Of a stretch of 64,000 bases of DNA, positions 1-11,304 are shown piece after piece. Each line of letters begins with the position of its first letter. Within the stretch, counting starts at the first letter, position 1. The stretch covers positions 310,001-374,000 of the forward strand of contig JAUKVZ010000003.1 in the NCBI GenBank assembly GCA_032355985.1, in the 5' to 3' direction. The DNA is from Sarcodiotheca gaudichaudii (Eukaryota > Rhodophyta > Florideophyceae > Gigartinales > Solieriaceae). Below the pieces are notes generated by a model that did no database searches, was not told where the DNA came from, and saw only the letters and a list, made by a program, of their open reading frames with translations. Made by a program: the position numbers and the translations under genes.

Positions 1-30
1 GAGCACGGGGCGGTCGATGGACCGGGGTCG

Positions 31-630
31 ATGGATCAGGACGTGAGGAAGACAGCGATCCGCGATGACATTCGTCAGCGCGTCGATCAGTTGAGCGAGC
101 AGGAGCGGCACATCGCTTCCGTGAGCGCCTGCGATCGCATGATTGCGCTGGACGCGTTTCAGAGCGCGACCACCGTGATGCTCTATCTGCCCATGCCCGA
201 TGAAATTGACGTGACAAACGTGGCGCTTCGCTGTTTTCAGCGCGGCGTGACCGTCTGCGCTCCTCGCGTGACGTGGGCGACGAAACGCATGACGCCCACT
301 GAGATCCATGATTTTGACGATGCGATCGAGATCGGCCGGAGCAAGATGCCCCAGCCGGCGCCCGGGCGGCCCATTCCGCCGGGTGAAATTGATTTCATCA
401 TCGTGCCCGGCATCGCCTTTGACGCGACGGGCGCTCGGGTCGGACGGGGCGGCGGGTTCTACGATCGCTTTCTCGCGTGCGCAGGGCTTCGTTCGCGCAC
501 GATTCGCTGCGGCATTGGATTCGATGTTCAGATGATCGACGAGGCGCCGACGCTTGCGCACGACGTTCGACTCGATATGGTTGTGACGGATCGCCGCGCG
601 ATTCAACTTCGAGCGAAGAAGCCGGTTTGA
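31..630 (+). CDS. 5-formyltetrahydrofolate cyclo-ligase family protein
   Basis: This 199-residue protein matches the 5-FCL/MTHFS family, which uses ATP to convert 5-formyl-THF to 5,10-methenyl-THF in the cytoplasm. The family signature is clear: DFIIVPGIAF at residues 121-130, followed by the nucleotide-binding loop GRGGGFYDR at 138-146. The N-terminal half carries the basic helices usual for the family, and the length is normal. The ATG at 31 has only a weak GGGG upstream, and 30 bases of upstream sequence are visible, so operon context to the left is unknown. The next gene follows after about 80 bases on the same strand. Confidence 0.93.
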   Translation: MDQDVRKTAIRDDIRQRVDQLSEQERHIASVSACDRMIALDAFQSATTVMLYLPMPDEIDVTNVALRCFQRGVTVCAPRVTWATKRMTPTEIHDFDDAIEIGRSKMPQPAPGRPIPPGEIDFIIVPGIAFDATGARVGRGGGFYDRFLACAGLRSRTIRCGIGFDVQMIDEAPTLAHDVRLDMVVTDRRAIQLRAKKPV

Positions 631-712
631 CTCCTCAGACCTGGTTTCTTCCAAATCAACTTCCGGTGGCGGGCGTCAAGGAATGGACGCCTTAGAGACG
701 AGAGAGGAACGC

Positions 713-2020
713 ATGGCTCTCAGTTCGCAGACTGCTCGATCAGATCTTGGTCGTCGCCCCTATGGCGGCGGACGCCGACGCCGCGGGCGTGGGCCCTTCG
801 GAACGCGCCTGTTCGGCCTGCTCCTGCTTGTGCTGATTGTGTTTGGCGCATGGTGGATGTGGCGTCCGGGGCCTGCCGAGGTGGGCGCCGAGCCGGAGAC
901 ACAGGCCGAGCCGATGCAGGCGGGGACCAAGACGCCCGTCCAGTCGCCGAAGACATTCACAAAGCAGTTGCCCGAGCCGAAGACGGCTCGCAGGCAGACG
1001 ACGAGCGCCGCCCGGCCTCAACGGACGACGCAGGAGTCGAATACCCCCAACGTCATCACCATGGGCGAAAAGCTGCCGGAGCCGGCGGCTGATGAGCCCG
1101 TGCAGACGCAGCTCAGCAGCGCCTCGCCAACGACGACGTCTCCGGCGCGGTCGACGCAGCCCCGCACAACGACGGGCGCGCCGACGAGCCGCACATCCTT
1201 CGGTGGTGAGCTCAGCGCTCTGCTGAATCAGGCGAAGCAGGCAAAGAACAGCAATCGCCCGGCCGAAGCGCGTGAGCTCTTCAATCGCGTACTGCATGAT
1301 CCGAGGACGGATGAGGCCCAGCGGGCCGTGATTCGTGCCGCCATGACGGATCTGAACAGCGAGCTGGTCTTCGGCACGGCGATCGCCCCGAACGATCCCT
1401 TCGTTGAAAAGTACAGCGTGCAGTCCGGCGACAATCTGGTGACGATCGCCAGGGCGCAGACGCAGGGCGTGGACTGGAGATTCATCCAGCGCATCAATCG
1501 CATTACGGATCCGGGACGCCTTCGTGTCGGCCAGCCGCTGAAGGTGGTCAAGGGTCCCTTCCACGCGATCGTCGATAAGAGCGATTTCCGCGTCGATCTG
1601 TACATGGGTCCGACGCCGACGGTGAGCGGGGGCAAGGTCGTCCTGAGCGGCGCCGATGGCGACACGCCGACGTACGTCTGCTCCTTCGACGTGGGCCTGG
1701 GTGAATACGGCAGCACGCCGGTGGGCAGATGGATCGTGAACTCATCGCGGACGATGAATCCGTCGTGGAAGAATCCGCGGACGGGTGAGTATTTCGGCGC
1801 TGATGATCCGTTGAATCCCATTGGCGAGCGATGGGTTGGACTCGACGGCGTGGATCCTGAGACGGAACTGCTGACGGGATATGGCCTGCACGGGACGATT
1901 GATCCCGACTCGATCGGCGAGGAACGTTCGATGGGCTGTGTGCGTCTGGGCGCGGCTGATATCGAGGTCGTGTACGAGGTGCTCGGCCCGCAGCTGAGTT
2001 ACGTCGAAGTCGTCGACTGA
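713..2020 (+). CDS. LysM domain L,D-transpeptidase (YkuD family)
   Basis: This is a membrane-anchored cell-wall enzyme of about 435 residues. It has an Arg-rich cytoplasmic start, one transmembrane helix (about 32-50), a long Pro/Thr/Ala-rich linker (about 51-165), a helical stretch, a LysM peptidoglycan-binding motif (YSVQSGDNLVTIA, about 234-246) and a C-terminal YkuD domain. The catalytic signature is visible as GLHG followed by SMGCVRL, with the nucleophile near Cys409. Family members make 3-3 peptidoglycan crosslinks or attach proteins to the wall. I chose the ATG at 713 because AGAGAGGA lies 4 bases upstream. An in-frame ATG at 683 has AAGGA abutting it and is less likely. Confidence 0.92.
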   Translation: MALSSQTARSDLGRRPYGGGRRRRGRGPFGTRLFGLLLLVLIVFGAWWMWRPGPAEVGAEPETQAEPMQAGTKTPVQSPKTFTKQLPEPKTARRQTTSAARPQRTTQESNTPNVITMGEKLPEPAADEPVQTQLSSASPTTTSPARSTQPRTTTGAPTSRTSFGGELSALLNQAKQAKNSNRPAEARELFNRVLHDPRTDEAQRAVIRAAMTDLNSELVFGTAIAPNDPFVEKYSVQSGDNLVTIARAQTQGVDWRFIQRINRITDPGRLRVGQPLKVVKGPFHAIVDKSDFRVDLYMGPTPTVSGGKVVLSGADGDTPTYVCSFDVGLGEYGSTPVGRWIVNSSRTMNPSWKNPRTGEYFGADDPLNPIGERWVGLDGVDPETELLTGYGLHGTIDPDSIGEERSMGCVRLGAADIEVVYEVLGPQLSYVEVVD

Positions 2021-2251
2021 ATCACCCTGAAACGAGGGTTTGGAGAGCACGTTTGAGGGCCCTTTTCGGCAGGGTCCGATGTCTGCGTGCGCAGGGTCGA
2101 GAACGGGCGAAATTGGGGCTTAGAAGCTAGAATGTGAGGCGGTCAGGATGTCCCTGCGGGGCGTCCGGGAGACCGACGATTCCGCACAGCAGGACGCGCC
2201 GTCTGGGCGCTCTGCGGGGCCCCGGAGCCGGCGCCGATCGGGCGAAGGTGA

Positions 2252-4933
<2,682 letters not shown>

Positions 4934-4991
4934 GTCTCTTTCGGCGTCGAAAGGCGACAAAGCTGTGCAGACTGGCAGGCCGCAGGCTGAA

Positions 4992-6320
4992 GTGAGATGT
5001 CGCCGATGGCGGCGTCGCATGCTGTGCGCACTGTGCGCGTCGGCCGTGGCGATGTCCTGCGTTGCGCAGCCGGTGGGGCCGGAGCGAGCGCGGCGCAAGA
5101 AGGCGGAGCGTCCGGAGTCGAGGCTTGTGGATCGCTTGCCTCGTCATCCGGAGCAGCCTGTTCGTCGCACGCCGGGCGTGCAGCGGCGGCCGGTGCTGGT
5201 CGCGGGAAGTGTGGGGCCGATCGAACTGCAGCGCGTTTCACCGGCGGGCGATCGCGTGTCGCTGGTTGATCTTGATGGGAATGCGGCGTCCGTGCCGCTG
5301 CATGTGATCGGAGCGCTGGCGCTTCCTTCGCCGATCGAGGATGCATCATCGATTGGTGAATACAGCCCTGATGATCTTGATCTGCTGATTCTCAATGACG
5401 GGCAGCGGCATACGGGATGGCTGATCGAAGGCGAGGCGCCGGAGGGCACGCTGCAGTGGTTTGATCCGATTCTCGGTGATCGAAGTTTCGCTTTTGATGC
5501 GGTGCAGAGTGTGGAGCTGCGCACGCCTGATCAGATCGATTCCCTGAATCAGCCGGACGGCGTTGATGATGCGCTCGTGCTGGCCAATGGCGATCGCGTC
5601 ATCGGATTCGTGTCGCGGCTGGACGCGAATGGCGCGGCGATCGAGACGGATGCAGGCGTTCTGAACATCCCGATTGAACACGTGCATCGAGTGGAGTTCG
5701 GCAATCCGCCGACGCGCCAACGCGGGCCGCTGCTCTGTCTGACCAGTGGATCGGCGATCGCATTTGTCGATTGGCGCACGACTGATGATGACGATCGCGT
5801 GCTTGTCACGCTTGTCGATGGCGAGACGACGGAGCTGCTGGCGAAGGAGATCGCCGGGATTTGCGCTGATGCAAGTTTCGTGGCGCCGTTGAGCACGCTG
5901 GAGCTGCGGCAGGAGATACCGCAGCAGCAGCGCTGGACTCCGGAGCCGGCGCATTTAGAATCGCCTGTGAGCTGGAGCCGCCTGGCGAGTTTCGGCGTCG
6001 CAGACCTGATGATTCCCGGCGCGACGCGGCTGGATCTGACGCTGCCGCCGAATGCGGGGGCGATGGTGGGCGTGTTTGAGATTCCCGCGGATTCAGTCGA
6101 GTGGGTGGACTGCCAGGTGACGATCTGGGCGGAGCGCGAGCCGCTGTTTGAGACCAGGCTGTATGCGGATCATCCCGTCGAGCCCTTCGTCATTTCCGTG
6201 CGCGGCGAGGAGCTGATTCTGACGGTGCAGCCTCGCCAGGCGGGGGCGACGAACACATCCGTGCGCCTGCTTGATCCGATCATCCTGTGCACGAAGCACG
6301 TTCAGAAAGACGCTCCGTGA
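4992..6320 (+). CDS. exported protein of unknown function
   Basis: I do not recognise this protein of about 442 residues. It begins with a secretion signal: an Arg-rich n-region, then a hydrophobic stretch (MLCALCASAVAMSCVA). I favour GTG at 4992 because it keeps the positive n-region; ATG at 5019 is the alternative. The mature part repeats a short beta-rich pattern of the type L-x-L-x-D/N-G-x-x-x-x-G (LILNDGQRHTGWL, LVLANGDRVIGFV), common in planctomycete exported proteins and possibly a small barrel fold. Only 58 bases separate it from gyrB, and its stop overlaps the next gene's start as GTGA, so it is probably cotranscribed with its neighbours. Confidence 0.72.
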   Translation: MRCRRWRRRMLCALCASAVAMSCVAQPVGPERARRKKAERPESRLVDRLPRHPEQPVRRTPGVQRRPVLVAGSVGPIELQRVSPAGDRVSLVDLDGNAASVPLHVIGALALPSPIEDASSIGEYSPDDLDLLILNDGQRHTGWLIEGEAPEGTLQWFDPILGDRSFAFDAVQSVELRTPDQIDSLNQPDGVDDALVLANGDRVIGFVSRLDANGAAIETDAGVLNIPIEHVHRVEFGNPPTRQRGPLLCLTSGSAIAFVDWRTTDDDDRVLVTLVDGETTELLAKEIAGICADASFVAPLSTLELRQEIPQQQRWTPEPAHLESPVSWSRLASFGVADLMIPGATRLDLTLPPNAGAMVGVFEIPADSVEWVDCQVTIWAEREPLFETRLYADHPVEPFVISVRGEELILTVQPRQAGATNTSVRLLDPIILCTKHVQKDAP

Positions 6321-6718
6321 GCGCGCGGGAGCGCGACACGTTGTACTTTGACGGCAAGTGCGGCATGTGCCAGCGCACGACGCGCTGGCTGCGGCGGCTG
6401 GACTGGCTGGGAAGGCTGGCTTTCGAGGACTCGACGGAGATCCCTGAAGAGGCGCTACCGGTGTCGCGCGAGCGATCGCTGGAAGGAATACCGATGCGGA
6501 CGCGAGATGGGCGGGCGCTTGTCGGGTTTCCCGCGGTTCGGCGCGCGATGGCGCAGACGCCGCTGGGCGCACTGCCGGCGCTGCTCTTCTATCTGCCCGG
6601 ACTCAGCGCACTGGGGGCTTGGGTGTACGGCAAAATCGCCGCGAATCGCGCCCGCGCGACGTGCGCTGTGAACCTGGAGCAAGGCGCCGGGAAGACTTCC
6701 GCTCAGTCGTCGTCGTGA
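6317..6718 (+). CDS. DCC-family (DUF393) thiol-disulfide oxidoreductase-like protein
   Basis: This 133-residue protein carries the DUF393/DCC signature near its N terminus: YFDGKCGMC followed by an amphipathic helix with WLRRLDW. The family is annotated as putative thiol-disulfide oxidoreductase; substrates are mostly unknown. GTG at 6317 is the preferred start because it overlaps the upstream stop in a GTGA tetranucleotide, which suggests translational coupling. The region around PALLFYLPGLSALGAW is hydrophobic and may contact the membrane. Its 3' end overlaps the convergent iscX gene by 16 bases. Confidence 0.82.
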   Translation: MSARERDTLYFDGKCGMCQRTTRWLRRLDWLGRLAFEDSTEIPEEALPVSRERSLEGIPMRTRDGRALVGFPAVRRAMAQTPLGALPALLFYLPGLSALGAWVYGKIAANRARATCAVNLEQGAGKTSAQSSS

Positions 6719-6933
6719 TCGACACCGTCAAGCTCGTCGATCCACGCCGCCTGGATGGCTTCGAGAATGCGCTCGTTGACCGGATGCCCGGGCTCTTCCT
6801 GGAACCCGGGCAGTTCGGTGACAAGTTTGCGCAGCTCGGTGAATGAGATGCTCTTCGGGTCGACGTTGTTCGCCTGATCGGCGAGCTCTTCACCGATGCG
6901 TTCGACGTCCAGCCAGTGAAATGTGTCGTTCAT
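6703..6933 (-). CDS. iscX: Fe-S cluster assembly protein IscX
   Basis: This small acidic protein of 76 residues aligns well with IscX (YfhJ). It has a WLDVERIGEELAD helix, a DPKSISFTELRKLV segment, the LPGFQEEP turn and an ILEAIQAAWIDE helix, followed by an acidic tail ending DHDDD. In Enterobacteria IscX binds the desulfurase IscS and iron and tunes Fe-S assembly. Longer upstream in-frame extensions exist but lack similarity, so the ATG at 6933 is the start. No other isc gene is nearby. Instead a coiled-coil/winged-helix gene lies 43 bases upstream on the same strand. Confidence 0.85.
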   Translation of the reverse strand: MNDTFHWLDVERIGEELADQANNVDPKSISFTELRKLVTELPGFQEEPGHPVNERILEAIQAAWIDELDGVDHDDD

Positions 6934-6976
6934 GGCGAATCTCCGGCGCACGATAGGCCGGGCGTCCTGCGCCGGT

Positions 6977-7501
6977 TCACTTGGCCAGCACGTACTTGCC
7001 GCGAGCCGGATTGCTGACCTTGCCCGCCTTCTTGAGCTGGCCGAGGGCCTGGGAGACGATGGCTCTGGGGTTGGAGGCGCCGGTGCGCCATCCGACATCG
7101 CTCATCTGCGTCATGATTGTGTCAACATCGCGCGGGTCGGAGGCGCCGTTGAGGACCTCGACGATGGCGTCCTTGGCCGACATGCCGCTGGCTCGCGAGC
7201 GACCTCCGGGGGAGGGCTTGCCTTCAACGAGCCTCTGGCCTCGCTTGAAGCGGACGACTTCGACGCCGAGGCGGCCGAGGGCCTGATCGATCTCGCGGAT
7301 CTCCTGATCGATTTCGTCCTGCTGCTCATTGAACTTCTTCTCGACCTCCTGCACGGCCTGGCGGCATTCGCGCGCGATTTCGCGCTGCTCTTCCAGCAGG
7401 GAGTTCTTGGCCGACTCGAGACGAGAGACGATCGTATCGATGCTCTCGACTGCCTTGAGAGCCTCCGCCGCGGCCGAGGATTGCTTGCGTGTCCTGGTCA
7501 T
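6977..7501 (-). CDS. coiled-coil protein with C-terminal winged-helix-like domain
   Basis: I do not recognise the family of this 174-residue protein. Residues about 10-80 form a charged heptad-type coiled coil (LEEQREIARECRQAV and neighbours). After a basic Gly/Pro linker (GKPSPGGRSRASG), residues about 105-174 look like a small winged-helix fold (SAKDAIVEVLNG ... IVSQALGQLKKAGKV ... GKYVLAK). This suggests a DNA- or protein-binding regulator that oligomerises through the coil. An AAGGAGAGG ribosome-binding sequence precedes the ATG. It lies immediately upstream of iscX on the same strand, so the two may be cotranscribed. Confidence 0.75.
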   Translation of the reverse strand: MTRTRKQSSAAAEALKAVESIDTIVSRLESAKNSLLEEQREIARECRQAVQEVEKKFNEQQDEIDQEIREIDQALGRLGVEVVRFKRGQRLVEGKPSPGGRSRASGMSAKDAIVEVLNGASDPRDVDTIMTQMSDVGWRTGASNPRAIVSQALGQLKKAGKVSNPARGKYVLAK

Positions 7502-7695
7502 ACTCCCACCTCTCCTTGAGCTATGAACTGATATCCATCCGCGCCTCGGAAGGCACGGGTCGCATGTATGCCAATCGTATAGTTCCGAGTCGCCTTGGGA
7601 CCCGATTAACGAAATGTATATAGATTCTGGAGAACTCGCCCGAAGCGGCCCGGCGACGAGTTCGGCCCCTTCGGGTATCAGGAACGCGGGCGCCC

Positions 7696-7701
7696 TACAC
7701 T
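7696..7701 (+). promoter_or_regulatory. -10-like TACACT, leaderless-type
   Basis: TACACT lies 6 bases before the STAS gene's ATG, with no Shine-Dalgarno sequence. Transcription would start at about the ATG itself. I see no good -35. Confidence 0.45.
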
Positions 7702-7707
7702 GGCGGC

Positions 7708-8058
7708 ATGACAGAAACGACCCATGTCAATACGGAAGTGACCAGCGGCGTGCTTGTCGCCAATCTCAAGACGCAATCGCTCTCTGAGTACGAAGCGGGC
7801 GTGATCGGCAAGCAGATTTCCGCTGATGCGCCCAAGAGCGGGTGGAAGGTGCTGCTGAATCTTGAAGAGGTTCAGTTCATGGCGTCGGCCGGTCTGGGCA
7901 TGATCGTCAGCCTTGCCAATCAGGCGAAGAAGTCCGGCGGGAAGCTTGTGATCTCGAATGTGAATGACGAGATTAAAGCCGTGCTGAAGATGACGAAGCT
8001 CGACAAGCTCTTCCCGATCGAGAAATCGAATGAAAAGGCGCTGAAGAAACTCACGTAG
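7708..8058 (+). CDS. STAS-domain anti-anti-sigma factor-like protein
   Basis: This 116-residue single-domain protein has the STAS fold signature. The hallmark loop MASAGLGM carries the Ser (residue 60) that is phosphorylated by an anti-sigma kinase in SpoIIAA/RsbV relatives. The preceding strand is WKVLLNLEEVQF and the following helix is VSLANQAKKSGG. Such proteins act as partner-switching antagonists in the cytoplasm. No cognate serine kinase or phosphatase gene is adjacent, so its partner is unknown. The start codon is probably used on a leaderless transcript. Confidence 0.88.
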   Translation: MTETTHVNTEVTSGVLVANLKTQSLSEYEAGVIGKQISADAPKSGWKVLLNLEEVQFMASAGLGMIVSLANQAKKSGGKLVISNVNDEIKAVLKMTKLDKLFPIEKSNEKALKKLT

Positions 8059-8241
8059 CGCAGACTGTCGCCGGACAAAGGGGGAATAACCCCCTGCCGC
8101 ATCCGATTGGTCATATCGCTGTAGGAAGCGGCAGGCATCGAGACAGATCCGCCCGGAACAGAACATCACGCCTATACATACGCCTGATGCCGGCAGCTTT
8201 GTCGCCACACCGGGCCTTATACGAGAAAAGCGGAGTCACAC

Positions 8242-8862
8242 ATGAAGCTGAAGATGACCGTCCTGTTCGTTGCGCTCGCCATCGCCGGCGTAATCGCATT
8301 CACAAGTTCCTCGCGCGCCATGGCCAATCAAGCGGCGACTGACAATCTGTTCGCCGTCGATGGCGTGCACTCCTCTGTCATCTTCAAGATCCGGCATGCC
8401 GGTGTGGCGCCCTTCTTCGGGCGATTCAACAAGATCGACGGCGAGTTTCTGCTCGATCGCGAATCGCCCGCCAATAGCCGCATGACGTTCAGCGTGGATC
8501 TTTCGAGCGTTGATACGGGCAACAAGGATCGGGACGCGCACATTCGCAATCCCGATTTCTTCAGTGTGAAGCAGTTCCCGGAGGCATCCTTCAAGGCGAC
8601 GAGCGTGCGTTCGCTCGGCGGCGACATGTACGAACTGCGCGGTCCGCTGGCGCTGCATGGCGTTGAGAAGGAAGTGATCGTCATGCTTGAATACTTTGGC
8701 GAAGGCACGATGCGCGGCCAGGAAGTCGCCGGATTCGAAGCGACCTTTGAGTTCAAGCGTTCCGACTTCGGCATCACGACTTATCTTGCTGAAGACGGCG
8801 GCGAAGGTGGGCCGCTTGGCAACACCATCACCGTGATCATCGGCATCGAGGGCAAGCGCTAA
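8242..8862 (+). CDS. YceI family periplasmic protein
   Basis: This 206-residue protein has a signal peptide (VLFVALAIAGVIAFTSSSRA, about residues 7-26) and a lipocalin-like YceI barrel. Typical segments are FAVDGVHSSVIFKIRHAG near the mature start, an FFGRFNKIDGEF strand, RNPDFFSVKQFPEASF in the middle and FKRSDFGI near the end. YceI proteins bind polyisoprenoid or other amphiphilic chains in the periplasm; the ligand here is unknown. GCGGAG upstream supports the ATG. The next membrane-protein gene starts 20 bases downstream, suggesting one transcript. Confidence 0.9.
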   Translation: MKLKMTVLFVALAIAGVIAFTSSSRAMANQAATDNLFAVDGVHSSVIFKIRHAGVAPFFGRFNKIDGEFLLDRESPANSRMTFSVDLSSVDTGNKDRDAHIRNPDFFSVKQFPEASFKATSVRSLGGDMYELRGPLALHGVEKEVIVMLEYFGEGTMRGQEVAGFEATFEFKRSDFGITTYLAEDGGEGGPLGNTITVIIGIEGKR

Positions 8863-8882
8863 ACGAGCGCTGACGACGACAC

Positions 8883-9794
8883 ATGATTCGAATCGCCATT
8901 CTCGGCGGCCTTGCGCCGGCGATCCTGTGCGCTTTGGCGCTGCTGCTTCCACTGTCATGGAAGCGGCTGCGCTCGACGAGCGCCTCCTGGGCGATCGGAT
9001 CGATCGGTGTGGGGCTGGCGCTGCTGCTGGTCGACTACGCCAGCCATGGCGCACCGGCGCTGTGGCCGCCTGATGCGACGTATCGCATTCCGCACATCAC
9101 GCTGCTCGTCATGGCGTGGGCGCTGCTGGAGCGTCCGCTTGCGAGGCTGGGCGGGCTGATTGCGCTCGGGCGCTTTGGCGTGGCGTGCGCCTGCGCCTGG
9201 ATCATTGTGGAAGGCCTGCATCCGGGATACTTCGCCACGAAGGATCTGATCCTGTGGTGTCTGGGCGCCGGCGCTGTGGCTTGTGTCATCAGTGTGGCCA
9301 AGCCGCGGGATGTGAAGGATCGATGGCTCGGCGTGTGGCAGCTCTGGCTGATGGCGGCGATGAGCGGGGTGTCGGCGCTCGTGCTCTTTAAGGGCGGAAG
9401 CGGTGTGGCGTCGCAGCTTGCCGCGGGCGTTGGGGGCATTGCGATCAGCGCCTCGCTTACGACGCTGGTCTTTTCGCGCACGAATCTGCCTCGGTCGGCG
9501 TTTTACATGTTGAGTGTGTTTCTCGTGGCAGTCTGGCTGTGCGGTACGCCGATGGCTGAAGCTTCGTACTGGGCGCTGGGAACGATTGCGCTAGCGGCGC
9601 TGGCGCCTCGGCTGGATCGATTGCGCCGTCGGGGCAAGCCGGTCGGCAAGTTGTTCCGCGCAGCGCAGGTGATCTTTGCGCTGGGCGCCCTTGGGCTGGG
9701 CGTCTATCTGGCGGAGCGCGAACAATCGAGCGATTCGTACGCCGACTACGCTGCGCTGGATGACACGCCACTGCTGGTGACACTCGCCCGATAA
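8883..9794 (+). CDS. polytopic membrane protein of unknown function
   Basis: This 303-residue protein is strongly hydrophobic, with about nine or ten predicted membrane helices (for example residues 4-24, 36-53, 70-84, 95-112 and 185-205). Short basic loops such as KPRDVKDR and RLDRLRRRGK probably mark cytoplasmic sides. I see no transporter or enzyme motif and do not recognise the family. It starts 20 bases after the YceI gene on the same strand, so it may function with that periplasmic protein, but this is inference from position only. Confidence 0.68.
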   Translation: MIRIAILGGLAPAILCALALLLPLSWKRLRSTSASWAIGSIGVGLALLLVDYASHGAPALWPPDATYRIPHITLLVMAWALLERPLARLGGLIALGRFGVACACAWIIVEGLHPGYFATKDLILWCLGAGAVACVISVAKPRDVKDRWLGVWQLWLMAAMSGVSALVLFKGGSGVASQLAAGVGGIAISASLTTLVFSRTNLPRSAFYMLSVFLVAVWLCGTPMAEASYWALGTIALAALAPRLDRLRRRGKPVGKLFRAAQVIFALGALGLGVYLAEREQSSDSYADYAALDDTPLLVTLAR

Positions 9795-9925
9795 AGCGGT
9801 CGCCTCCGGCGCCTGAGCCCCCTCCTGCCAACCCGGATGAAGGACGCCCTGCCTCTGGCCGATAGGCCGGGAGCGGCGCCTTTGTTGCGCGCCGGTCCGT
9901 GCACCTGAAGATGGGAGCAAGCGGC

Positions 9926-10243
9926 ATGTCGCAGGAGCCGAACGCAGATCCGATCCGTAGCGAGTTTTCCAACGATCCCGAGATGCGGGAGCTCGTTGAG
10001 ATGTTCGTCGATGAGATGCCGGGGCGCATCGAGGCGATCAACGACACGTGGAGCGCGCAGGACCTGGAAGGGCTTCGCCAGATTGCGCATCAGCTCAAGG
10101 GCGCCAGCGGCGGCTACGGCTTCGCGTCACTTGGCGATCAGGCGATGGAACTCGAGTACAGCCTTCGTGAGACTGCGGCGATCGATGAGATCCGCAAGCA
10201 GGTCGACGGGCTGATCGAGATGTGCACGCGCATCAGTCTCTGA
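9926..10243 (+). CDS. Hpt-domain phosphotransfer protein
   Basis: This small helical protein of about 105 residues carries the histidine phosphotransfer signature IAHQLKGASGGYGF, with phospho-acceptor His55. Hpt proteins relay phosphate between a receiver and another receiver in multistep phosphorelays. GGGAG 8 bases before ATG 9926 supports that start over in-frame ATGs at 9899 and 9911. The stop abuts the REC-GGDEF gene, which follows at once. The pair therefore looks like a phosphorelay feeding cyclic-di-GMP synthesis, with the sensor kinase encoded elsewhere. Confidence 0.88.
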   Translation: MSQEPNADPIRSEFSNDPEMRELVEMFVDEMPGRIEAINDTWSAQDLEGLRQIAHQLKGASGGYGFASLGDQAMELEYSLRETAAIDEIRKQVDGLIEMCTRISL

Positions 10244-10282
10244 GTGTCCCGCGATCAACTTCAAGGGCCCCGGAGCCGGCTG

Positions 10283-11248
10283 ATGAAACTGGACGAGTCC
10301 ACGCATTCAAACGCAGACGAGCGCACGCCGACGCTGCTGCTCATCGATGACTCCATGGAGATTCATCGTCTGCTGAAAGTGCGCCTGAAGGACGAGGGGC
10401 TGGATTTCGTCTCATGTGACAATGGCGCCGAGGGCGTGAGCTTGGCGCGGCGTTTGTCGCCTGATCTCATCGTGCTGGATCTCAACATGCCGGGCATGGA
10501 TGGATTCGAGGTGCTGCATACGCTCAAGAGCGATGATGACACCGTCGGGATCCCGGTGATCGTGCTCTCCGGCAGCGATGAAGTGCATGACAAGGTGCGC
10601 GGGCTTGAGCTTGGCGCCGTTGATTACATCTGTAAGCCGTTCGATGTGTCTGAGCTGCGGGCGCGCGTGCGCTCCGCGATGCGGATATCACATCTCATGG
10701 ATCTGCTTGCCCGGCGCGCTCAGATCGACGGGTTGACCGGTTTGTGGAATCGGCAGTTCTTCAACGAGCGGCTGGAGGCGGAGCTGGCCTCGGCGAGCCG
10801 CGACGGGCATGGGCTTTCGCTCGTTCTATGCGATCTGGATCACTTCAAGAGCCTGAATGACAACTTCGGCCATGTGGCCGGGGATGATGTGCTGCAGGCG
10901 TTTGCGAAGATCCTCCAGCGGAATCTGCGCAAGTCCGACTATGCGTGCCGCTATGGCGGGGAGGAGTTCGCGATGATCCTCCCGAAGACGGACGCAAAGC
11001 AGGCGGCGCAGCTTCTGGAGCGCATCCGGCAGGACATGCATCGGCAGACGTGGCCGCGGCATCCGGAGCGTGAGATCACTGTCTCATTCGGCGTATGCGA
11101 TGAGGCGTGTGACAAGGGGTTCACATCCCGCTCCTGGCTGGAGACGGCGGACAAGGCTCTGTACATCGCCAAGCACAATGGGCGGGATCAGATCCGGTTT
11201 GCCGACGGGACGCTCTCGCGCGCGGACTCGCTGCCGCAGGCGGGCTGA
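10283..11248 (+). CDS. response regulator diguanylate cyclase (REC-GGDEF)
   Basis: This protein of about 321 residues has an N-terminal receiver domain (LLLIDDS, phospho-acceptor Asp66 in VLDLNMPGMDG, conserved KPF) joined to a GGDEF domain. The active-site motif is GGEEF at about 226-230. The inhibitory I-site RxxD (RKSD, about 217-220) is intact five residues upstream, so product feedback is expected. It should make cyclic-di-GMP when phosphorylated, as in PleD-type proteins. ATG 10283 has GGAG at good spacing; an in-frame GTG at 10244 is the alternative. It follows the Hpt gene directly. Confidence 0.93.
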   Translation: MKLDESTHSNADERTPTLLLIDDSMEIHRLLKVRLKDEGLDFVSCDNGAEGVSLARRLSPDLIVLDLNMPGMDGFEVLHTLKSDDDTVGIPVIVLSGSDEVHDKVRGLELGAVDYICKPFDVSELRARVRSAMRISHLMDLLARRAQIDGLTGLWNRQFFNERLEAELASASRDGHGLSLVLCDLDHFKSLNDNFGHVAGDDVLQAFAKILQRNLRKSDYACRYGGEEFAMILPKTDAKQAAQLLERIRQDMHRQTWPRHPEREITVSFGVCDEACDKGFTSRSWLETADKALYIAKHNGRDQIRFADGTLSRADSLPQAG

Positions 11249-11304
11249 GGCCTCCTGTTCCACGACGCGTGTTCATGCATTGAACTGCATCAATCGGCGC
11301 AACG

